From the NCBI GenBank assembly GCA_035342095.1, contig DAOQWL010000003.1:61154-125153 (forward strand): a stretch of 64,000 nucleotides of DNA, written 5' to 3'. This stretch comes from PLanc-01 sp035342095 (lineage in GTDB: Bacteria; Planctomycetota; Phycisphaerae; Sedimentisphaerales; Anaerobacaceae). The translations under genes were made by a program, and so were the position numbers. The notes beneath the pieces are model-generated. The model saw only the letters and a list, made by a program, of their open reading frames with translations. It made no database searches and was not told where the DNA came from. Shown here piece by piece: positions 58,875-64,000 of this stretch (positions are counted from its first letter, which is position 1; the number at the start of each line of letters is the position of its first letter).

Positions 58875-60170
58875 ATGAGACTGCTTCTAGATGTTGTGTA
58901 CTTTCTGGCGGCCTTGGCCGTCAGTCCGATTCTGGTGTACCGGGTGATCCGGCACGGGCGATACCGCACCGGCTGGGCGCAGCGGTTCGGCAAGGCGAGC
59001 CGCAAGGAGCCCGGCAAGAAGTGCATCTGGCTCCATGCGGTCAGCATGGGCGAGGTGAACGCCGCCAAGACGCTCGTCGCCGAGATCGAGAAGCAGTTCC
59101 CCGACTGCGAGATCGTCGTCAGCACGACGACCGACACGGGCTACGCCCAAGCGGACAAGCTCTTCGGACGCAAGTGGTCGGTGTTCTTCTTTCCCTTCGA
59201 CATCTCCTGGATCATCCGTCGCGCGTTCAACCGCCTGGAGCCTTCGATCTGCCTGCTCATGGAGCTCGAGGTCTGGCCCAACTTCCTCTTCAGTGCCCAT
59301 CGGCGGCGTGTCCCGGTCGTTGTCCTCAACGGCCGGATCAGCGACCGCAGCTTCTCGCGGTACCGCAGGATCAGGTGCGTGACCCGCACCTTCTTCGGCA
59401 GGATCGACCGCGTCCTGGCCCAGACCGAGCAGTACGCCGAGCGGTTTCGCGACCTGGGTTGTCCCGCCGAGCGCGTGCTTGTCACCAGTTCGTTGAAGTA
59501 CGACACCGCCCAGGTGGCCGATCACGTCGAAGGCGCCCAGGCCCTGGCAGAGCAGTTGAATCTCGGCGCCGCCAGGCTCTGGGTCGCAGGGGGCACCGGT
59601 AACGACGAGGAGAAGATCATCCTCGACGTGTACAAGTCGCTCATCCAGGAACCGGCGTTCCGGGATCTCCGCTTGGCTGTCGTGCCGCGAAAGCCCGAGC
59701 GATTCGACGAGGTCGCGGCATTGATCGAGCAGATGGGTTTCCCCATGATCCACTACAGCCGGCTCAAGGGGACGTCGGCCCGTGCTCCCGCCGACGGCAA
59801 GGCCGTCATCCTCGGTGACACCATGGGCGACCTGCGGAAGTTCTACTCGCTGGCCGAGATCATCTTCGTAGGCCGCACGCTCGTCCCGATGGGCGGCTCC
59901 GACATGATGGAAGCCGCGGCGCTGGGCAAGTGCACGCTCTTCGGACCGCACACGTTCAACTTCCGCCAGACGGTGGAGGTCCTGCTCCAAGGCCACGGCG
60001 CCATCGAGGTCAAAGACAGCGACGACTTGCTCGCGACGATGAAGAAGTGCCTTTCCGACCGCGCCCATGCCCAAGCGGTCGCGCGAGCGGGCCAACAGAT
60101 CATCCGCGAGAACCAGGGAGCAACCGCCAAGACGATGGAAGTCCTGCAGACGCTGCTCTTTCAGATATAA
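58875..60170 (+). CDS. waaA: 3-deoxy-D-manno-octulosonic acid (KDO) transferase
   Basis: This 431-aa GT-B glycosyltransferase adds KDO to lipid A. There is an N-terminal membrane anchor (LLLDVVYFLAALAVSPILVY), then WLHAVSMGEVNAAKTLV near 48 with the catalytic Glu, and FPFDISWIIRRAF near 107. MELEVWPNFL follows near 131, NGRISDRSFSRY near 155, and the C-terminal GGSDMMEAAALGKCTLFGPHTFNF near 341. AAGGG lies seven bases before ATG 58875. It shows the organism makes LPS and so has an outer membrane. Confidence 0.94.
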   Translation: MRLLLDVVYFLAALAVSPILVYRVIRHGRYRTGWAQRFGKASRKEPGKKCIWLHAVSMGEVNAAKTLVAEIEKQFPDCEIVVSTTTDTGYAQADKLFGRKWSVFFFPFDISWIIRRAFNRLEPSICLLMELEVWPNFLFSAHRRRVPVVVLNGRISDRSFSRYRRIRCVTRTFFGRIDRVLAQTEQYAERFRDLGCPAERVLVTSSLKYDTAQVADHVEGAQALAEQLNLGAARLWVAGGTGNDEEKIILDVYKSLIQEPAFRDLRLAVVPRKPERFDEVAALIEQMGFPMIHYSRLKGTSARAPADGKAVILGDTMGDLRKFYSLAEIIFVGRTLVPMGGSDMMEAAALGKCTLFGPHTFNFRQTVEVLLQGHGAIEVKDSDDLLATMKKCLSDRAHAQAVARAGQQIIRENQGATAKTMEVLQTLLFQI

Positions 60171-60306
60171 CCCTGCGACTCTCTCCGTCGCGTGGGCAGT
60201 GGTGTTTGGAGTTCCGCGTTTACGCGGTCTTCACCTTCCCCTCACACCCCTCCGCCAGCCATGCCGCACGCAAGTCCCAGTGCCCTCCCCGTGATAGAGT
60301 GCCAGT

Positions 60307-61209
60307 CTACGGTTTCAGGCTCTGTGCCACGGCGCGGATGTGGTCGGGGGTGGAACCGCAGCAGCCACCGAGAATGTGGATGCCGGCGTCGAGGATCTTG
60401 CGGCAGGCCGCGGCGAATTCATCGGGCGTGACCTTGTAGACCGCCTGGCCATCGACCAGTTCCGGCTTGCCTGCGTTGGGCTCCGCGAAGATCTGGACCT
60501 TGCCCTTGGCCGCCTTTGCCGCAGCTACGTAGACCTTCGCGAGTTCCACGTATTCGTCGAGCGTCGCGGTGCCGCAATTGAATCCGACCGCGTCCACGCC
60601 CAGAGCGATCATCCTGCCGACCGCGGTCGCAGCGTCCACGCCCATCATGGTGCGAAAGCCCGCGCCGCCCTTGTCGAAAGACATCGAGGCCAGCACGGGC
60701 AGGCCACCCCCCGCGGACCGGGCGGCTGCAATGGCCACTTCCATTTCGTCCATCGCGGTCATCGTCTCGATGATCAGACCGTCCACGCCCCCTTCTCGCA
60801 GTGCCTTCACCTGCTCCACGAACGCTTCGCGGACCTGGTCCGGCTTGAGCGTGCCGAGGGGTTCGAGGAAATCGCCTGTCGGGCCGATGTCGCCGAGCAC
60901 GTAGCGGCTCTCGCCCGCCGCCTTGCAGGCGACCTGGGCGCCTGCCTTGTTGATCTCGAAGGCCTTGTCGGCGAAGCCGTGCCGGCCGAGAGCATAACGA
61001 TTGGCGCCGAAGGTATTCGTGATGATCGCGTCGGTGCCTGCATCGAGATAGGCCCGGTGAACGTCCAGCACGACGTTGGGCTGCTCGACATCCAGCCAGT
61101 CGTTGCACCGGCCCGGCTCGACCCCGCGAGCGAAGAGCTGCGTCCCCATCGCGCCGTCGAGTATGAACACGCCCTGCTGCATCCTGGTCTTGAGATTCCG
61201 TTTGGTCAT
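60307..61209 (-). CDS. Homocysteine S-methyltransferase family protein
   Basis: This 300-aa protein has the zinc-dependent homocysteine methyltransferase barrel. It shows ILDGAMGTQLFARGVEPG near 16, ITNTFGANRYAL near 63, and the zinc ligands Cys in GFNCGTATLDEY and the CysCys pair in LGGCCGSTPDHI near the end. It matches the N-terminal (homocysteine) domain of MetH or a stand-alone BHMT-like enzyme. The methyl donor is unknown, since no folate or cobalamin domain is attached. ATG 61209 has GAGG nine bases upstream. ATG 61230, overlapping the previous stop as ATGA, would add seven residues. Confidence 0.9.
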   Translation of the reverse strand: MTKRNLKTRMQQGVFILDGAMGTQLFARGVEPGRCNDWLDVEQPNVVLDVHRAYLDAGTDAIITNTFGANRYALGRHGFADKAFEINKAGAQVACKAAGESRYVLGDIGPTGDFLEPLGTLKPDQVREAFVEQVKALREGGVDGLIIETMTAMDEMEVAIAAARSAGGGLPVLASMSFDKGGAGFRTMMGVDAATAVGRMIALGVDAVGFNCGTATLDEYVELAKVYVAAAKAAKGKVQIFAEPNAGKPELVDGQAVYKVTPDEFAAACRKILDAGIHILGGCCGSTPDHIRAVAQSLKP

Positions 61210-61226
61210 CGTCTGAAATCCTCTTG

Positions 61227-62240
61227 TCATTCGGGCACCCATCGGCCCGCTTCGTATCGGAAGATGTTGTCGAACTTGCCCATATCCGGCGGCGAGAAGA
61301 GGAACTGTCGCTGCCGGTCGTTGAGCTGGGTGGTCTTCACGCCGGTGAGACGGATATCCATGGTGTCTTTCCGCCCGTCCGGAGCCGTCGAGACGACGCG
61401 AATCCGGGTCGGCACCTGGAATCCCTCCGCGACAGGCTGGTAGTCGCCAAGCTGTGCGACCGCAACCGCTTTGCCGCGTGCATCGAAGTACTCGATCTTG
61501 TGGACGCAGTAGTCGCACGCATAGACGTACACGCGTCGGACCATGCGACCCGCCGCGTCCCGGCGGACGAGGATGTCATAGGGTCCCTTGTTCTCCAGCG
61601 TCCACGAGGCCGCGTCGGACCCGCCTTCAGGCTCTGTGATAATCCCGAGGGCTTCGAGCACGACGCGAGGGCTCATCATCAGACCCTCGAAATCCCGCAC
61701 CTCGTCCCAGGAGCCAAGATAGTAGCTGCTCATCTCCTTGGGCGCCACGGCCATCCAGAACTCCCGATCGTTGGCCCCGACGATCACCGCTTTCGGATCC
61801 ACCGCGATGCTGCCCTGGATGTAGATACTGCCGGGCGGCTCGAACCACAGTCCCAAAGGCAGATTGTGCCGCTCGGTCCTCTTCTTGTTCGGCACGTGGT
61901 ACGTCACCATGGCCTGACCGTTCGCCCGCAACGGCGTCGCGGCTCCCGCCCGAGCGGCCAATGTCTTAGCCGCCTCCTCGGCAGTCGCCTTCCCTGGACA
62001 GACAGCCAAATGGCCGGGACCCGTCGCACAGCCGTTGATCAAGAGCGAGAGAGCGACAACCACCAGGAGGAAAGCACGAAATCCGAAATCCGAAACTCGA
62101 AACGAATTCAAAGGACCGAAATTCAAATGACAGAAACGCTGACGCCGCATCGAATGATCCGTTTGGGATTTGGGATTTCGGTCATTCGTGCTTGTTTCGA
62201 GTTTGGATATTCGAATTTCGGATTTCGGGTCTTCGCTCAT
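61227..62240 (-). CDS. Lipoprotein of unknown function with repeat-encoded N-terminus
   Basis: This 337-residue frame has the lipobox LLINGC (Cys 71) after a hydrophobic run FLLVVVALSLLI, so the mature part is a lipid-anchored outer-membrane or periplasmic protein. The mature body is beta-rich, with GLWFEPPGSIYIQGSIAVDP, EFWMAVAPKEMSSYYLGSW and DYCVHKIEYFD. It resembles LolA/LolB-like or DUF4292-type lipoproteins in layout, but I cannot assign a role. Residues 2-57 are encoded by the dispersed repeat at 62071-62235, so the natural start is uncertain: ATG 62240 overlaps the upstream stop (ATGA), while ATG 62150 gives a 40-residue signal peptide. It is followed by the homocysteine methyltransferase gene. 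Confidence 0.75.
   Translation of the reverse strand: MSEDPKSEIRISKLETSTNDRNPKSQTDHSMRRQRFCHLNFGPLNSFRVSDFGFRAFLLVVVALSLLINGCATGPGHLAVCPGKATAEEAAKTLAARAGAATPLRANGQAMVTYHVPNKKRTERHNLPLGLWFEPPGSIYIQGSIAVDPKAVIVGANDREFWMAVAPKEMSSYYLGSWDEVRDFEGLMMSPRVVLEALGIITEPEGGSDAASWTLENKGPYDILVRRDAAGRMVRRVYVYACDYCVHKIEYFDARGKAVAVAQLGDYQPVAEGFQVPTRIRVVSTAPDGRKDTMDIRLTGVKTTQLNDRQRQFLFSPPDMGKFDNIFRYEAGRWVPE
62071..62235. repeat. Dispersed AAATCCGAAA repeat, copy 3, inside a coding frame
   Basis: Left part: GCACGAAATCCGAAATCCGA and ACTCGAAACGAATTC. Centre: AAATGACAGAAACGCTGACG. Right part: GATTTCGGTCATTCGTGCTT, GTTTCGAGTTTGG and ATTTCGGATTTCGGG. It has the same order of words as the copies at 28619 and 47690, in inverse orientation of the middle words. 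It covers the 5' end of the lipoprotein frame. Confidence 0.8.
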
Positions 62241-62725
62241 AGGTCCGCCTGGAGAATTTGGCCGATTTGCGAGGTGAGCTGCTCGATCTGATCCTCGCTG
62301 AGATGGGGGTTGACCACGTCGACGAGGTCCTTGTCGCCCGTCATGCGAAGCCGCCAGATCTCGCGCCCTTCCTCCGTCTTGGTCGAATCGTACTTGAGCC
62401 GGCGTTTTCGCATGAGCACCAGGGCCAGCACGAACCGGAAGCTCACCTTCTCCGGGTCCGTCTCGTTCGCCAGGCGCTCGAAGAAGGCCACCAGCATCTC
62501 ATCGCTGATGAACAGTTCCTTCTTCTGGTTCGCCGCTGCGAGCTTCGTCTTCCAGAAGCAGTACACTGCCGGCTTCTCCCGTTCCCAAAACTCGCTGCAG
62601 AAGTCCCGTCGCACGAGCCCTTGCTCGACCTCGACGAGCGCCCCGTAGTAGTCCTCGCCCGGCTCGATCTTCCGTCCGCTTCCGCTGCACTGTCCCAGCG
62701 GCTTATTGATTTCCCAGTCGGCCAT
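62237..62725 (-). CDS. Conserved hypothetical protein
   Basis: This 162-aa protein has no signal or membrane span. The N-terminus has CSGSGRKIEPGEDYYGALVE and RRDFCSEFWE, suggesting a small metal- or nucleic-acid-binding module with two cysteines. The rest is helical and charged (FRFVLALVLMRKRRLKYD, HLSEDQIEQLTSQIGQILQ). I have a sense of similar small proteins in planctomycetes but cannot name a family. Its stop overlaps the lipoprotein ATG (ATGA), so the two were probably co-translated before the repeat inserted. Confidence 0.7.
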   Translation of the reverse strand: MADWEINKPLGQCSGSGRKIEPGEDYYGALVEVEQGLVRRDFCSEFWEREKPAVYCFWKTKLAAANQKKELFISDEMLVAFFERLANETDPEKVSFRFVLALVLMRKRRLKYDSTKTEEGREIWRLRMTGDKDLVDVVNPHLSEDQIEQLTSQIGQILQADL

Positions 62726-62945
62726 ACATCCCTGTCTTCACTGACACCCTTGCGAGCGACACCCGCGTTCGTGCAGGTCGCAGACTCGCATCGACCGCAC
62801 AAAGATACCAGAGAACAGGGATGCCTGGCAAGCCGAAGATCGTGCCTGATGCCCGCCAGTGGCAGGCAGCGGAAACACGAGCGAGAATAGAGCCCTGCGA
62901 AGGCGCGAGACGGGCTGTCCCCGCCGGGATCAGCACAGACCGACG

Positions 62946-64000
62946 CTATGGGTTTGCCCGGCCGGGGGTTGGGGTGGCTGGCTGCCAGTTGGCCGGGTCG
63001 TTGCCGTAAGTCTCCTGGTCGATCCGGCTCAATGACTTGCCTTGGCCGTCCGCTGCGACCGGCCAGGGGTCCACGCCATTTGCGAAGTCTTCGGGGTGCG
63101 AGCCGTCGCTGTAGGCAACCCGGTCCACCCGAATCCACTCTCGTGTGCCGTCATCGTCCACTTCGCCGGGCCTGCTGAGTTGCAGCTTCTCGCCGCCGTT
63201 GGCCAGCCTGCCGAAAGTCCAGGCCAACACCTGCACGCCCGCCGGGACCGTGTACGTCGCGTTGAACGCGGTCAGGTCCTTGGTCAGAACGAGGTACTCG
63301 CCCGGCCCGAGCGTCACCGGCGAATCGCTCGGGAACAACAGCTCGATCTCGGGATCATCCGGGTCGTCCGTGAACCGCCAGGGGGCCTGCTGCATCGCGT
63401 CGTACAGGGTCGCCGCGGAATCGCTGATATTGAGCAGTTCCACGTACTCGGCCTCCTCGCTGCCCGACTGGTGGTACATGATCTCGTTGATGACGATGGG
63501 CCCGACGACCGGATCGGCGTTGGCCGCTCCCGGCGTGGGCTCGCTCAGGGCCACAAAGTTGTACGAGCCGGTGCTCTTTCGCCAGCGGCCGAACGACACG
63601 CCGGCATGGGAGGCGTCGAACTTCTCCTGCTCGCTATACCCGGTCAGGACGCCGGCAGAGCCCGAGTGCAGGTAGACGGTCTCGCCGTTCTTGCTCAGGC
63701 CGAAGGACGTGCTGCAGCCCGGATCGGAGTCGTTGCCGAAGTGCTGGTCCTGGTAGAACACCAGGTACCCGTCGGCGGGTATGCTCGTGCCCTCCGCGAT
63801 CTCGTACTTGGTCAGATCGTCGGCGTCGTCGCTGAGGTACCAGCCTGCGACATCAATCGCCTCGGCGGTCGTGTTGTGCAGCTCGATCCAGTCGGAACCG
63901 CCGCCGGCGGGATTCGAGAGCAGCTCATTGATGACGACCGAGCCAGGCTCGGGAACCAAGCCGCTGTCGTTTGAGCCGGGCGAGCCGTCGGCATAGGCGC
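62946..64000 (-). CDS. Lamin-tail-domain surface protein, 5' end cut by window
   Basis: The frame is open from the right edge (AYADGSPGSNDSGLVPEPGS) to a stop at 62946, giving at least 351 residues. Two lamin-tail (LTD) domains are visible: VVINELLSNPAGGGSDWIEL with GWYLSDDADDLTKYEI, and IVINEIMYHQSGSEEAEYVE with GPGEYLVLTKDLTAFNATY. The C-terminus ends RIDQETYGNDPANWQPATPT, the usual spacing at the end of such modules. LTD proteins in planctomycetes are large, secreted, multi-domain proteins, often with CotH kinase or PEP-CTERM parts. Those parts would lie outside the window. There is no visible C-terminal anchor. Confidence 0.85.
   Translation of the reverse strand, partial: AYADGSPGSNDSGLVPEPGSVVINELLSNPAGGGSDWIELHNTTAEAIDVAGWYLSDDADDLTKYEIAEGTSIPADGYLVFYQDQHFGNDSDPGCSTSFGLSKNGETVYLHSGSAGVLTGYSEQEKFDASHAGVSFGRWRKSTGSYNFVALSEPTPGAANADPVVGPIVINEIMYHQSGSEEAEYVELLNISDSAATLYDAMQQAPWRFTDDPDDPEIELLFPSDSPVTLGPGEYLVLTKDLTAFNATYTVPAGVQVLAWTFGRLANGGEKLQLSRPGEVDDDGTREWIRVDRVAYSDGSHPEDFANGVDPWPVAADGQGKSLSRIDQETYGNDPANWQPATPTPGRANP

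Overview
This GC-rich 64 kb window looks like a chromosomal segment of a Gram-negative planctomycete, probably an anaerobic Phycisphaerae-type lineage. That placement is an inference. It rests on a V-type (not F-type) ATP synthase operon, a KDO transferase (so LPS), an oxygen-scavenging flavodiiron protein, planctomycete-style pseudopilin, LamG and lamin-tail proteins, a broken tyrosine recombinase resembling those of planctomycetes, and several short dispersed palindromic repeats. No 16S rRNA is present to confirm it.

Layout. 0-3.8 kb (minus strand): the start of a V-type ATPase operon (stalk subunit, C, I, K), with the rest beyond the left edge. 4-10.9 kb (minus): a three-gene Type III-like restriction-modification cassette, Res - YhcG-type nuclease - Mod; two of its genes carry palindromic repeats inside the reading frame. 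10.9-16.1 kb: an accessory region with tRNA-Ala(CGC), a nitroreductase, tRNA-Val(TAC) with a decayed integrase against its 3' end, a truncated KilA-N protein, a HEPN/MNT toxin-antitoxin pair with a frameshifted HEPN gene, and an HNH-AP2 endonuclease. 16.3-20 kb: CheX, an unknown helical protein, a voltage-gated-type K+ channel overlapping a GlpG-like rhomboid protease, and an FHA protein. 20.4-30.6 kb (plus): alpha-glucan phosphorylase; an RND efflux pair behind a palindromic operator; a HAD-IIA phosphatase; a CNT nucleoside transporter; a cupin.

30.6-47.4 kb (all minus) is one large locus for a type IV pilus/type II secretion-like machine. In transcription order it has two GspG-like pilins, GspI, GspJ, a GspK/PilX-like pilin with a LamG domain, GspH, PilM-PilN-PilO-PilP-like proteins and a secretin. 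A sensor kinase, a receiver, a GAF/HD-GYP protein and a STAS protein follow. The assembly ATPase (with an unusual Walker A) and the GspF platform protein come last. No prepilin peptidase or PilT is present.

48-53.7 kb (minus): a tightly coupled operon fprA - argH - thiL - PL11 rhamnogalacturonan lyase - tsaE. 54-64 kb: nagA, threonine aldolase, a sugar porter, tRNA-Arg(CCG) with a GNAT pseudogene behind it, waaA, a homocysteine methyltransferase, a lipoprotein whose N-terminus is encoded by a dispersed repeat, an unknown conserved protein, and a partial lamin-tail-domain surface protein at the right edge. The glycan-directed genes (PL11 lyase, nagA, sugar porter, glycogen phosphorylase, LamG pilin, lamin-tail protein) suggest a polysaccharide-degrading lifestyle in which the pseudopilin machine could secrete or present glycan-active proteins.
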